The position numbers were made by a program, and so were the translations under genes. A stretch of DNA of 64,000 nt, taken from contig NZ_CANTZW010000010.1 in the NCBI RefSeq assembly GCF_947855115.1, forward strand, positions 1-64,000. The letters run 5' to 3'. Positions 19,300 through 28,270 of the stretch are shown piece by piece (positions within the stretch are counted from its first letter, which is position 1; every line of letters starts with the position of its first letter). A model generated the notes under the pieces. The model saw nothing but the letters and a program-made list of their open reading frames with translations. It was not told the origin of the DNA and did no database searches. The DNA is from an uncultured Parabacteroides sp. GTDB taxonomy: Bacteria > Bacteroidota > Bacteroidia > Bacteroidales > Tannerellaceae.

Positions 19300-20253
19300 A
19301 TGGGTATTTTTAGCTTTTTCAGTAAAGAAAAAAAGGAAACCTTGGATAAGGGTCTGTCGAAGACGAAAGAGAGTGTTTTCTCCAAGATTACCAAGGCGAT
19401 CGCCGGTAAGAGCAAGGTGGACGACGATGTGTTGGACAATTTGGAGGAAGTGTTGATCACCTCGGATGTCGGCGTGGATACCACGTTGAAGATCATTGAT
19501 CGTATCGAGAAGCGCGTTGCCCGTGACAAGTATATCACCACCCAGGAGCTGACCACTTTATTGCGTGATGAAATCGCTAGTTTGCTGACAGAGAATAATA
19601 CGGAGGATGCCGAGGGATTCACGCTTCCGGAGGGTAAGAAGCCTTATGTGATCATGGTTGTAGGCGTGAACGGAGTCGGAAAGACAACAACGATCGGTAA
19701 GCTGGCCTACCAATTCAAGAAAGCCGGCAAGAAAGTCTATCTGGGGGCCGCCGATACGTTCCGTGCCGCCGCCGTGGAGCAGTTGGTGATCTGGAGCGAG
19801 CGGGTAGGCGTGCCTATCGTGAAGCAGAATATGGGATCGGACCCTGCTTCCGTGGCCTTCGATACGTTGAGTTCCGCTAAGGCGAATGATGCGGATGTGG
19901 TGATTATCGATACCGCCGGACGTTTGCATAATAAGATCAACCTGATGAACGAGCTAACCAAAATCAAGAACGTGATGAAGAAAGTGATTCCGGATGCTCC
20001 CCATGAGATTTTGCTGGTCTTGGATGGCTCTACCGGACAGAATGCTTTTGAGCAGGCGAAACAATTTACCGCCGCCACCGAGGTGAATGCCTTGGCCGTG
20101 ACCAAGCTGGACGGTACTGCCAAAGGAGGTGTCGTGATCGGTATCTCCGACCATTTCCGTATTCCGGTGAAATATATCGGACTCGGTGAGGGAATGGAGG
20201 ATTTACAGGTATTCCGCAAACGAGAGTTTGTCAATTCGTTATTTGGGGAATGA
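19300..20253 (+). CDS. ftsY: Signal recognition particle receptor FtsY
   Basis: SRP-receptor GTPase (317 aa) that docks ribosome-nascent chain complexes at the inner membrane for cotranslational insertion. It starts MGIFSFFSKEKKETLDKG at ATG 19300; an upstream in-frame ATG at 19252 lies inside nspC and is rejected. The N domain is followed by the G domain: GVNGVGKTTTIGKLA (G1), DTAGRLHNK (G3) and TKLDGTAKGG (G4 and insertion). The acidic A domain of proteobacterial FtsY is almost absent and is replaced by a short amphipathic lysine-rich start, as is usual in Bacteroidetes. It overlaps rimO by 4 bp (ATGA), which implies translational coupling. Confidence 0.97.
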   Translation: MGIFSFFSKEKKETLDKGLSKTKESVFSKITKAIAGKSKVDDDVLDNLEEVLITSDVGVDTTLKIIDRIEKRVARDKYITTQELTTLLRDEIASLLTENNTEDAEGFTLPEGKKPYVIMVVGVNGVGKTTTIGKLAYQFKKAGKKVYLGAADTFRAAAVEQLVIWSERVGVPIVKQNMGSDPASVAFDTLSSAKANDADVVIIDTAGRLHNKINLMNELTKIKNVMKKVIPDAPHEILLVLDGSTGQNAFEQAKQFTAATEVNALAVTKLDGTAKGGVVIGISDHFRIPVKYIGLGEGMEDLQVFRKREFVNSLFGE

Positions 20254-21548
20254 GAAAAAACAAAGTAGATATAATCACGCTGGGTTGTTCGAAAAACCTG
20301 GTGGATTCAGAGCAACTTATGCGCCAATTCGTTGCCAATGGTTATACGGTGGAACATGATCCCCATAAGATCAATGGGGAGATCGTGGTCGTAAACACCT
20401 GTGGTTTCATTGGTGATGCCCAAGAAGAATCTATCAATATGATCCTTGAGTTGGGCGAACAAAAACAGAAAGGACGGATCGGGAAACTTTTCGTGATGGG
20501 ATGCTTGTCGGAGCGTTTCTTGAAAGATTTGGAGAAGGAACTTCCCGAGGTGGATCGTTTTTACGGGAAATTCAATTGGAAAGAGTTGATCTCCGATCTG
20601 GGCAAATCGTATCATCAAGAGCTGGCTACGGAGCGTGTGCTCACCACCCCGAGGCATTATGCTTATGTGAAGATCGGGGAGGGATGTAACCGTACTTGCT
20701 CGTATTGTTCGATCCCGATCATCACCGGGGCTTATCAATCCCGTCCGATGGAAGAGATCGCGGACGAGGTCCGTGGCTTGGTAGCGCAGGGCGTGAAGGA
20801 ATTCCAGATGATCGCCCAAGACCTGACGTTTTATGGCCTCGACCGCTATAAACGAATGGCCTTGCCGGAACTGGTGGAACGGGTATCCGATATCCCAGGC
20901 GTGGAGTGGATACGTTTGCATTACGGGTATCCGTCTCATTTTCCCTATGACTTGTTGCCGGTGATGCGTGAACGTGATAACGTTTGCAAGTATATGGACA
21001 TCGCCTTGCAACATATCAGTGACCCGATGTTGAAGATGATGCGCCGCAATATCACGAAAGCCGAGACGTATGAGCTGCTGGAACGTATGCGCCGGGAAGT
21101 TCCCGGTATCCATTTGCGTACGACCTTGATGGTAGGGCATCCCGGTGAGACGGAACAGGATTTCGAGGAGTTGATCCGGTTCGTGAAAGACATCCGCTTC
21201 GAGCGCATGGGAGCTTTTGCCTATAGCCACGAGGAAGGAACGTACGCTTATAAGCATTATAAAGACGAGATTCCGCAAGAGGTGAAGCAAGACCGGCTGG
21301 ATTACTTGATGCGTGTGCAAGAAAGTATTTCCGCGGACGTGAACGCCTCGAAAGTCGGGCAGGCCTTTCGAGTGATCATAGATCGAGAGGAGGAAGATTT
21401 CTATGTGGGGCGTACTCAATTCGATTCTCCCGAGGTTGATCCGGAAATATTGATTTCTAAGGAAACTATCCTGCATCCGGGCCATTTTTACCAAGTAAAG
21501 GTCATTGACGCACAAGCGTTTGATCTTTATGGCAAAGTGTTGAATTGA
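20250..21548 (+). CDS. rimO: Ribosomal protein S12 methylthiotransferase RimO
   Basis: Radical-SAM methylthiotransferase (432 aa) that adds a methylthio group to the conserved aspartate of ribosomal protein S12. The N-terminal UPF0004 domain carries its cluster cysteines (GCSKNLVDSE, NTCGFI and GCLSER). The radical-SAM CxxxCxxC motif is CNRTCSYC at about residues 147-154. A C-terminal TRAM domain completes the protein (FRVIIDREEEDFYVGRT). Start ATG overlaps the ftsY stop. Its last codons contain the -33 element of the HU promoter. Confidence 0.97.
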   Translation: MRKNKVDIITLGCSKNLVDSEQLMRQFVANGYTVEHDPHKINGEIVVVNTCGFIGDAQEESINMILELGEQKQKGRIGKLFVMGCLSERFLKDLEKELPEVDRFYGKFNWKELISDLGKSYHQELATERVLTTPRHYAYVKIGEGCNRTCSYCSIPIITGAYQSRPMEEIADEVRGLVAQGVKEFQMIAQDLTFYGLDRYKRMALPELVERVSDIPGVEWIRLHYGYPSHFPYDLLPVMRERDNVCKYMDIALQHISDPMLKMMRRNITKAETYELLERMRREVPGIHLRTTLMVGHPGETEQDFEELIRFVKDIRFERMGAFAYSHEEGTYAYKHYKDEIPQEVKQDRLDYLMRVQESISADVNASKVGQAFRVIIDREEEDFYVGRTQFDSPEVDPEILISKETILHPGHFYQVKVIDAQAFDLYGKVLN

Positions 21549-21572
21549 TGTAAAAACTGTCAATATATTTGT
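21541..21572 (+). promoter_or_regulatory. Promoter of the HU / HU-LysM gene pair
   Basis: TTG at 21541-21543 (inside the end of rimO) and TATATTTG at 21565-21572 fit the -33/-7 consensus with 21 bp between them. The predicted start near 21579 excludes the longest in-frame start at 21569. Confidence 0.7.
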
Positions 21573-21625
21573 CGGTTAACAAAAAAATGACTAATATAGC
21601 AGCACCAACTGTTATGGAATCAGAT

Positions 21626-21916
21626 ATGAAAAATAAGGAACTTATAACGGAATTGGCGAATCGTATGGGTTGGACTTCCAAGGAAGTTTCCGATATGCTT
21701 TCTGCGTTCAGTTCCATCGTGAGTTCGAGATTAGTGGATAACGATACGATCTATCTACAAGGATTCGGCCAGTTCGAGGTGAAAAAGAAAGCGGAACGTA
21801 TTTCCGTGAATCCGGCGAACGGGAAGCGATATTTGGTTCCTCCTAAATTAGTTCCTATATTTAAACCGGGAGCGACCGTGAAGAATCGTTTAAAAGAATT
21901 GAGTGATAATGAATAA
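21626..21916 (+). CDS. HU family DNA-binding protein
   Basis: Histone-like nucleoid protein of 96 aa from ATG 21626 (MKNKELITELANRMGW). The HU/IHF fold is clear: helical N-terminal dimerisation region, then IYLQGFGQFEVKKKAERISVNP with the DNA-binding arm, ending in FKPGATVKNRLKEL. An in-frame ATG at 21587 (MTNIAAPTV) would add 13 residues and also lies after the predicted transcription start, so it cannot be excluded. It overlaps the next gene by 8 bp. That neighbour also begins with an HU domain, so the pair may form heterodimers; this is inference. Confidence 0.88.
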   Translation: MKNKELITELANRMGWTSKEVSDMLSAFSSIVSSRLVDNDTIYLQGFGQFEVKKKAERISVNPANGKRYLVPPKLVPIFKPGATVKNRLKELSDNE

Positions 21917-22988
21917 TCGGCTAAATATACAAGATTTAGCCGGTTTGTTATCGGAGCGTACCGGCAAAGATAGAGGAGAAGTTGAGCGTTTCCTGAAAGA
22001 TTTTATCCGGATAGTATCGGAAGGGGTTTATACGGATAAGATCGTAAAAGTGAAAGGTCTAGGAACTTTCAAGATCATCCTTGTGGAAAAACGGGAGAGC
22101 ATCCACGTGAATACTGGTGAGCGCTTTCTTATTCCTGCGCATTATAAATTCTCTTATCTTCCGGATAAAGACCTGAGAGAACAGGTGAATAAGCCTTTTT
22201 CTATCTTTGAGACAACCGAGATCAGCGAGAGTGTAGACTTCTCGGACTTGGATGAATCCGTGGAGGAGAAAGAAACAGAAGATGAGTCGGTGGAGGAAGT
22301 GATGCCGGATAAGGAAATCCCTTTGAAGGAAGTTGTACCGGAAGAGGAACCTGATCCGGTTGTTGAGCCAGAACCTGAACAGATACAAGAGCCAAAACCT
22401 GAACAGATACAGAAGCTGGAACCGGAATTAAAGTCAGTTCCCGAACCGGAGTTGAAACCTATTGCGGAGCCTTCTCCCATGCGAAAGAAACCGGAAGAGC
22501 GTATCCGGAGGAAACCGGAGGAGAAAGGTGTGCTTATGATGATTGTCTTTTTGGTAATCGTAATTTCGGTATTCTTTTATCTGGGAAGAAATAATTGGAA
22601 ACCAGAACCTTCCGGAGAGGAAATGATAACGGAATTCAAGGATACCATTCAAGAATTACCACAGATGCTTGAACCGGATTCGGTAGTGAAGGAGCCTTTA
22701 TATACAGAACCTGTGCCTTCTGTGAAACCGGATCCTAAGCCATTAGCTCAGGTGAAGATCAAGCATGGTGACCGCCTTACTGTAATCGCCTTGAAATATT
22801 ATGGTAATAAATTATTCTGGGTGTATATTTATCAACATAATAAAGCTGTTATAAAAGATCCGAATAATGTTCCGATCGGAACCTTGATCGAGATACCCGC
22901 TCCGGAATTGTATGGTATTGATGCCAAGAGCCGTGAGTCGCGACAGAAATCCGCCGCCCTACAAGCGGAGATTCTTTCCGGAGAGTAA
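21909..22988 (+). CDS. HU domain - transmembrane - LysM fusion protein
   Basis: A 359-aa protein. Residues 1 to about 95 form an HU/IHF-like domain (LAGLLSERTGKDRGEVERFLKDF, VKGLGTFKII). Next is an acidic, Pro/Glu-rich linker with repeated PEPEQIQEP-like units (about 115-190), a basic stretch (KKPEERIRRKPEEK) and one membrane helix (MMIVFLVIVISVFFYLG, about 210-228). The C-terminal part carries a LysM domain (IKHGDRLTVIALKYYGN...IPIGTLIEIP-like, about 280-335). By the positive-inside rule, HU is cytoplasmic and LysM periplasmic, so the protein could link DNA to peptidoglycan. ATG 21909 is chosen over an upstream GTG (21903). It overlaps the HU gene by 8 bp and is translationally coupled. Confidence 0.9.
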   Translation: MNNRLNIQDLAGLLSERTGKDRGEVERFLKDFIRIVSEGVYTDKIVKVKGLGTFKIILVEKRESIHVNTGERFLIPAHYKFSYLPDKDLREQVNKPFSIFETTEISESVDFSDLDESVEEKETEDESVEEVMPDKEIPLKEVVPEEEPDPVVEPEPEQIQEPKPEQIQKLEPELKSVPEPELKPIAEPSPMRKKPEERIRRKPEEKGVLMMIVFLVIVISVFFYLGRNNWKPEPSGEEMITEFKDTIQELPQMLEPDSVVKEPLYTEPVPSVKPDPKPLAQVKIKHGDRLTVIALKYYGNKLFWVYIYQHNKAVIKDPNNVPIGTLIEIPAPELYGIDAKSRESRQKSAALQAEILSGE

Positions 22989-23087
22989 AAGAAATCCCCC
23001 CCTTTTTAAAATAAAATAAAACAAAACGAGGGAATGTTAGTTAGTATTATTTAACTGCAAAAGTGAAGGATACGAATTTAACATTTC

Positions 23088-23095
23088 TAATTTTG
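23088..23095 (+). promoter_or_regulatory. -7 box for the aerotolerance operon
   Basis: TAATTTTG matches TAnnTTTG, 63 bp before the MoxR ATG, in a 170-bp AT-rich gap that follows the LysM gene. No clear -33 element. Confidence 0.45.
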
Positions 23096-23158
23096 TGCAT
23101 CCTAAAAAATCAACGTAAAATTGGGACGATATAGTAACAACATAATAGAATAAATCTT

Positions 23159-24154
23159 ATGAGTCAGACAGTAGACATTCGTGAGTTGAATGAGCGAATT
23201 GAAAGTAAAAGCTCGTTTGTGAACATGATTACAATGGGTATGGACAAAGTAATCGTCGGACAAAAGCATTTGGTTGAATCTTTATTGATAGGTTTGCTTT
23301 CGGACGGACATATCTTGTTGGAAGGTGTGCCGGGTTTGGCTAAGACACTTGCCATTAAAACATTGTCATCGTTGATAGACGCTAAATACAGTCGAATCCA
23401 GTTCACCCCAGACTTACTGCCGGCCGATGTGATCGGTACAATGATTTATAGTCAGAAAAGCGAAGAATTTCAGGTAAAGCAGGGTCCTATCTTCGCTAAT
23501 TTTGTATTAGCGGATGAGATTAACCGTGCCCCGGCGAAAGTGCAAAGTGCCTTGTTGGAGGCCATGCAGGAGCGCCAGGTCACGATTAGTGAGCATACCT
23601 ACAAATTACCGAAGCCTTTCTTGGTGATGGCTACCCAGAACCCGATAGAGCAGGAGGGTACATATCCGCTGCCAGAGGCGCAGGTAGACCGTTTCATGTT
23701 GAAAGTGATTATCAACTACCCGAAAAAAGAAGAGGAAAAATTAATCATACGTCAGAATATATCCGGAGAGCGTGCGGAGATCAAGCCTATTTTGACAAAA
23801 GACGAGATTCTTGATGCCCGTAACGTGGTTCGTGAGGTCTATTTGGATGAGAAAATCGAGCGTTACATCGTGGATATTGTCTTCGCTACCCGTTTCCCCG
23901 CAGAGGCAGGGTTGCCTAACTTGGCGAACATGATCTCTTTTGGAGCCTCTCCCCGGGCGTCTATTAACTTGGCGTTGGCAGCCCGTGCGTATGCTTTTAT
24001 CAAGCGCAGGGGCTATGTGATCCCAGAGGATATTCGTGCGATATGCCACGATGTGATGCGCCATCGTATCGGCTTGAGTTACGAGGCCGAGGCGAACAAC
24101 TTGACTTCCGAGGAGGTAATCAGCGAGATCTTGAATAAGGTAGAAGTACCTTGA
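23159..24154 (+). CDS. MoxR family AAA+ ATPase (aerotolerance operon)
   Basis: Chaperone-like AAA+ ATPase of 331 aa, expected to remodel the VWA-domain partners encoded downstream. Walker A is GVPGLAKTL, Walker B is LADEINRAP, sensor 1 is MATQNPIEQEG, and the sensor-2 region is FGASPRASINL. It is the first gene of the block MoxR - DUF58 - BatD-like - BatA - BatB - BatC - BatD - BatE known from Bacteroides fragilis as the aerotolerance operon. A 116-bp AT-rich repeat element separates it from the DUF58 gene, an unusually large gap for this operon. Confidence 0.95.
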   Translation: MSQTVDIRELNERIESKSSFVNMITMGMDKVIVGQKHLVESLLIGLLSDGHILLEGVPGLAKTLAIKTLSSLIDAKYSRIQFTPDLLPADVIGTMIYSQKSEEFQVKQGPIFANFVLADEINRAPAKVQSALLEAMQERQVTISEHTYKLPKPFLVMATQNPIEQEGTYPLPEAQVDRFMLKVIINYPKKEEEKLIIRQNISGERAEIKPILTKDEILDARNVVREVYLDEKIERYIVDIVFATRFPAEAGLPNLANMISFGASPRASINLALAARAYAFIKRRGYVIPEDIRAICHDVMRHRIGLSYEAEANNLTSEEVISEILNKVEVP

Positions 24155-24270
24155 TAATTGAAAATTAAGAATTGAAAATTGGAAATTAATCGAAAGAGAC
24201 AAACCTATTTTCAATTCTCAACCATCAATTACCAACAACAAATTTTCCATTTTCAATTACCAATTACCAA
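24155..24270. repeat. AT-rich inverted-repeat element inside the Bat operon
   Basis: 116 bp with direct copies of GAATTGAAAATT-like sequence on the left and the complementary TTTTCAATTACCAATTACC-type sequence on the right (for example ATTGAAAATTGG against CCATTTTCAAT). It could fold into a long weak hairpin. It reaches up to the first codon of the next gene, which begins with GTG. The composition differs from the flanking genes and resembles short dispersed AT-rich repeats seen between Bacteroidetes genes. Confidence 0.6.
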
Positions 24271-25140
24271 GTGGAGACAAGTGAATTATTAAAGAAGGTT
24301 CGTCGTATCGAGATAAAGACCCGTGGTCTTTCCCGTAATATCTTCGCCGGCCAGTATCATTCGGCTTTCAAGGGCCGTGGTATGGCGTTCAGCGAGGTAA
24401 GGGAATATCAGTATGGCGACGATATCCGGGACATCGACTGGAACGTGACCGCCCGCTACGTCCGCCCTTACGTCAAAGTGTTTGAGGAGGAGCGTGAGTT
24501 GACGGTGATGCTTCTGATCGACGTGTCTGGTAGCCGTGACTTTGGCTCCGTCAACGTCATGAAGAAGGAGGTGATCACCGAGATCGCCGCTACCTTGGCA
24601 TTCTCGGCAATACAGAACAACGATAAGATCGGCGTGGTGTTCTTCTCGGACAAGATCGAGAAGTTTATCCCGCCTCAGAAAGGCAAAAAACATATCTTAT
24701 ACATCATCCGGGAACTGATTGATTTCCATCCCGAGGAGACGAGGACGGATATCAGCCAAGTATTGAAGTACTTGACCAACGCCATCAAGAAGCGTTGCAC
24801 GGCTTTCCTGATCTCCGATTTTATCGACAAGGAAGGGTTCAAGGATGCGCTTACAGTGGCCAACCGCAAACACGACATGGTAGCCATTCAGGTGTACGAC
24901 CGTCGTGAGACCGAGCTTCCCGCCGTTGGATTGATGAAGATCAAGGATGCGGAGACCGGGAAGGAGCAATGGATAGACAGTTCCTCTTCCCGTGTGCGTG
25001 CGGCGTATAAGGAATGGTGGGAGAAGCGGCAGGCCAAGATGAGCGACACGTTCAAGAAATGCCGTGTAGACTCCGTCTCTATCCGTACCGAGGATGATTA
25101 TGTGAAAGCATTGATTGCTCTTTTTGACAAACGTAATTAA
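24271..25140 (+). CDS. DUF58 (VWA-like) protein of the aerotolerance operon
   Basis: A 289-aa cytoplasmic protein with the DUF58 signature (GRGMAFSEVREYQYGDDIRDIDWN) followed by a von Willebrand A-like domain with a MIDAS motif (LIDVSGSRDFG). DUF58 proteins commonly work with MoxR ATPases. The start appears to be GTG at 24271 (METSELLKKVRRIEIKT), directly after the AT-rich repeat; no ATG gives a better N-terminus. It is followed after 9 bp by the BatD-like gene. Confidence 0.92.
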   Translation: METSELLKKVRRIEIKTRGLSRNIFAGQYHSAFKGRGMAFSEVREYQYGDDIRDIDWNVTARYVRPYVKVFEEERELTVMLLIDVSGSRDFGSVNVMKKEVITEIAATLAFSAIQNNDKIGVVFFSDKIEKFIPPQKGKKHILYIIRELIDFHPEETRTDISQVLKYLTNAIKKRCTAFLISDFIDKEGFKDALTVANRKHDMVAIQVYDRRETELPAVGLMKIKDAETGKEQWIDSSSSRVRAAYKEWWEKRQAKMSDTFKKCRVDSVSIRTEDDYVKALIALFDKRN

Positions 25141-25149
25141 AGCAAGCAG

Positions 25150-26235
25150 ATGAAATTGATAAAGAAAAGTATCCTGTTTTTGATCGCCGCCGTTTCCCTC
25201 GCCGGGGGAAAAGTGTATGCGCAGAGACCGTTGATCGATGTTACCATCGACTCGGCCGCTATATTGATCGGAGAACAGACTACCTTGCACCTTACGGTAA
25301 CGGCAGACAAGGATCGCCCCGTACAGATCGTGATCCCGAACGATACCTTGATGGCGGGTGTGGAGGTACTGAATCTCTCCAAGGCAGATTCTACGGAGAT
25401 CGAGAACGACCGGCTTGTCATTAAACAGGATGTATTGATTACCTCATTTGACTCGTCGCTCTATCTGTTACCTCCGCTGAAGGTGATAGACGGGGTGGAT
25501 ACCGTATATTCCAATCAAGTCGCCTTGAAAGTCTCCACGATTCCCGTAAATGTGGATAAGCCGGAGGAGTTCAGCGATATCAAGACCGTATGGAAGCCGC
25601 CTTTCGTATGGGCCGATTATTATCCGATCATTTACGGGATCTTGCTGGCCCTGTTCTTGATTTGCGTGATCGCCTATATCGTGAAACGGATGCGTGCGAA
25701 AAAGTCGTTGATACCGTTCAAGAAAGAGGAGCCTAAACTCCCGCCTCACGAGCAGGCTATCAAGGAGCTGGACGAGATCAAGCAACAGAAACTCTGGCAA
25801 CAGGGACGGAGCAAGGAGTATTACACCTTGATCACGGATACGTTGCGTAAGTATATCGAGGAACGTTTCGGCATCAGTGCTATGGAGATGACTTCCGGCG
25901 AGATATTGGATCTGATCCGCAAGAACTCCGATGCCCAGAGCGTGTACGATAACTTGAAACAGATTCTGCAATTGGCCGACTTCGTGAAATTCGCCAAGAT
26001 GCATCCGCTGCCGGATGAGAATGATTTGAGTATGATGAATGCGTATTTGTTCGTGAACCAGACGAAGGTAGAGGAGTTGGTGGCACCAGCCGATAACTCC
26101 CAGTCCAGCGAGCCGGTAACCTCGAGTCAAGAGCTGACACAGTCTCCTGTCAAGACCGTTGATAACTCTCAGGCAGATGATCCGGCACGCTATCAACCCA
26201 AGTCTATGAACGATTCAACTAAATTAAAAGACTAA
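25150..26235 (+). CDS. BatD-like / DUF4381-like membrane protein
   Basis: A 361-aa protein with signal peptide (cleavage near KVYAQ), one extracytoplasmic beta domain of BatD type (ILIGEQTTLHLTV), a membrane helix at about residues 157-178 (YPIIYGILLALFLICVIAYIV) and a cytoplasmic helical region (QGRSKEYYTLITDTLRKYIEERFGI). The last resembles the C-terminal region of BatD and of DUF4381 proteins. The final 50 residues are low-complexity. It lies between DUF58 and BatA, 3 bp before BatA. Its exact role in the operon is unknown; it may be a scaffold for the VWA proteins. Confidence 0.82.
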   Translation: MKLIKKSILFLIAAVSLAGGKVYAQRPLIDVTIDSAAILIGEQTTLHLTVTADKDRPVQIVIPNDTLMAGVEVLNLSKADSTEIENDRLVIKQDVLITSFDSSLYLLPPLKVIDGVDTVYSNQVALKVSTIPVNVDKPEEFSDIKTVWKPPFVWADYYPIIYGILLALFLICVIAYIVKRMRAKKSLIPFKKEEPKLPPHEQAIKELDEIKQQKLWQQGRSKEYYTLITDTLRKYIEERFGISAMEMTSGEILDLIRKNSDAQSVYDNLKQILQLADFVKFAKMHPLPDENDLSMMNAYLFVNQTKVEELVAPADNSQSSEPVTSSQELTQSPVKTVDNSQADDPARYQPKSMNDSTKLKD

Positions 26236-26238
26236 GAG

Positions 26239-27225
26239 ATGGTATTTGCGAATCCTAATTATTTATATTTATTGTTGTTGCTCATCCCGATGATCGGATG
26301 GTACGTCTACAAGCTGAGCAAGAGCCAGGCCAGCTTGCAGGTCTCCTCGTCGGAGGCGTTCGAGGCGCCGGGAGCGACATCATGGATCGTGTACTTGCGT
26401 CATTTGCCTTTTGTATTACGTATGGTAGCGGTAGCGCTGCTGATCGTGATCTTGGCCCGTCCGCAATCCACGAATAGCTGGTCTAATTCTTCCACGGAAG
26501 GTATCGATATCATGTTGGCGATGGATATATCCGGCAGTATGTTGGCGCAAGACCTGAAGCCGAACCGTTTGGAGGCGGCGAAGGATGTGGCTGCGTCATT
26601 CATCAACGGTCGCCCGAACGACAATATCGGTTTGGTGGTATTTTCCGCCGAGAGTTTTACGCAATGCCCGTTGACAACGGATCATACGGTCTTGCTGAAT
26701 CTCTTCAAGGATATCCAGAGCGGTATGATCCAAGACGGAACGGCTATCGGATTAGGCTTGGCGAATGCCGTGAGCCGCATCAAGGACAGCCACGCTAAGT
26801 CGAAGGTGATTATCCTTCTGACCGATGGTTCGAATAACGCCGGCGAAATTGCTCCGGTTACCGCCGCCGAGATCGCCAAGACGTTCGGGGTACGTGTCTA
26901 TACGATCGGAGTCGGGACGAAAGGGATGGCTCCGTATCCGTTCCAGACCGCTTTTGGCGTGCAATATCAAAATATCCCGGTAGAGATCGACGAGGCTACG
27001 TTGAAACAGATCGCCTCTACTACTGGCGGGCAGTATTTCCGTGCCACGGACAACGCCAGCCTGAAAGAGATCTATTCCGAGATAGACCAGATGGAGAAGA
27101 CCAAGATCAGCGTGCAGGAATACAGCAAGAAGCAGGAGGAGTATAAGAACTGGGCCTTGCTGGTGTTCGCCCTGTTGCTGGTGGAGATCTTATTGAGAAA
27201 TACATTGTTGAGAAATATACCATAA
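26239..27225 (+). CDS. batA: BatA, VWA-domain inner membrane protein
   Basis: A 328-aa protein with two N-terminal membrane helices, a central VWA domain with MIDAS motif DISGSML, a threonine in the MIDAS loop (IQDGTAIG) and TDGSNN, and a C-terminal helix (NWALLVFALLLVEILL). VWA domains bind divalent metal and mediate protein contact. In B. fragilis the bat genes affect survival in oxygen, though the direct mechanism is unclear. Tight spacing to its neighbours (3 bp and 13 bp) indicates one transcript. Confidence 0.92.
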   Translation: MVFANPNYLYLLLLLIPMIGWYVYKLSKSQASLQVSSSEAFEAPGATSWIVYLRHLPFVLRMVAVALLIVILARPQSTNSWSNSSTEGIDIMLAMDISGSMLAQDLKPNRLEAAKDVAASFINGRPNDNIGLVVFSAESFTQCPLTTDHTVLLNLFKDIQSGMIQDGTAIGLGLANAVSRIKDSHAKSKVIILLTDGSNNAGEIAPVTAAEIAKTFGVRVYTIGVGTKGMAPYPFQTAFGVQYQNIPVEIDEATLKQIASTTGGQYFRATDNASLKEIYSEIDQMEKTKISVQEYSKKQEEYKNWALLVFALLLVEILLRNTLLRNIP

Positions 27226-27238
27226 AGATAAAAGGCTT

Positions 27239-28258
27239 ATGTTTCGATTTGCGCATCCGGACTTTTTATATTTGCTTTTCCTCCTTCCTGTGTTGGTGGC
27301 GTTCTATGTGTACGCCATGATCGTGAAGAAGAAAGCGATAAAGAAATACGGTAACCCTACGTTGTTGGCCGAGTTGATGCCCGAGGTATCACCCAAGCGC
27401 CAGCATCTGAAGTTTTGGCTGTTGTTCGGAGCCATTACGATGGTTATCTTTATTATAGCGGGGCCTCAATTCGGCTCGAAACTGGAGACGGTGAAGCGTC
27501 AGGGAGTAGAGATTATGGTGTGTCTGGACGTGTCCAATTCCATGTTGGCCGAGGACGTGTCGCCCAACCGTTTGGATAAGGCCAAACAGATGCTATCCCG
27601 ATTGACGGACGGCTTTACGAATGATAAGGTAGGTCTGATCGTGTTCGCCGGCGACGCTTTCACGCAGTTGCCGATCACCTCGGATTATATCTCCGCCAAG
27701 ATGTTCTTGTCCTCTATCAACCCATCGATGGTATCTACGCAAGGTACGGCGATCGGTGCGGCCATTAATTTAGCCGCTCGTTCCTTTACGCCGAATGAGG
27801 CGGCCGATAAAGCGATCATCTTGATCACCGACGGTGAGAATCATGAAGACGATGCTGTCGGTGCAGCCAAAGCCGCTGCCGAAAAGGGTATCCACGTGAA
27901 CATCGTGGGAATGGGCGACCCGAAGGGTTCCCCGATCCCCATCCAAGGAAGTAATAATTACATGAAGGATAAAGACGGCAACGTGGTGATTACGAAACTG
28001 AACGAGCAGATGGGCCAAGAGATCGCCGCTGCCGGAAATGGTATGTATGTACGTGCGGACAATACGAATTCTGCCTTGAAAGCTCTTCAGAAAGAAATTG
28101 AGAAGATGAATAAGACGGAGTTGGATAGCAAGGTTTATTCCGAGTATGACGAGCAGTTCCAGATTTTCGCTTGGATCGCTTTGTTCCTTTTGATCGCCGA
28201 TTTCATGACCTTGGATCGTAAGAACCGTATATTTAGGAAAGTAAAATTATTCTCTTAA
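27239..28258 (+). CDS. batB: BatB, VWA-domain inner membrane protein
   Basis: A 339-aa paralogue of BatA with the same plan: N-terminal helices (FLYLLFLLPVLVAFYVYAM and a second near residue 65), VWA domain with MIDAS DVSNSML and TDGENHEDD, and a C-terminal helix (IFAWIALFLLIADFMTL). BatA and BatB probably form a complex in the inner membrane with the domains facing the periplasm. Spacing to the neighbouring genes is 13 and 12 bp. Confidence 0.92.
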   Translation: MFRFAHPDFLYLLFLLPVLVAFYVYAMIVKKKAIKKYGNPTLLAELMPEVSPKRQHLKFWLLFGAITMVIFIIAGPQFGSKLETVKRQGVEIMVCLDVSNSMLAEDVSPNRLDKAKQMLSRLTDGFTNDKVGLIVFAGDAFTQLPITSDYISAKMFLSSINPSMVSTQGTAIGAAINLAARSFTPNEAADKAIILITDGENHEDDAVGAAKAAAEKGIHVNIVGMGDPKGSPIPIQGSNNYMKDKDGNVVITKLNEQMGQEIAAAGNGMYVRADNTNSALKALQKEIEKMNKTELDSKVYSEYDEQFQIFAWIALFLLIADFMTLDRKNRIFRKVKLFS

Positions 28259-28270
28259 TTCGACGAAGTG

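Noticed and set aside
20307..21563. Long minus-strand reading frame (418 codons) opposite rimO
   Set aside because: It is the complement of a conserved rimO with intact radical-SAM motifs, has no recognisable domain and is rich in His/Leu/Arg as expected of a shadow frame.
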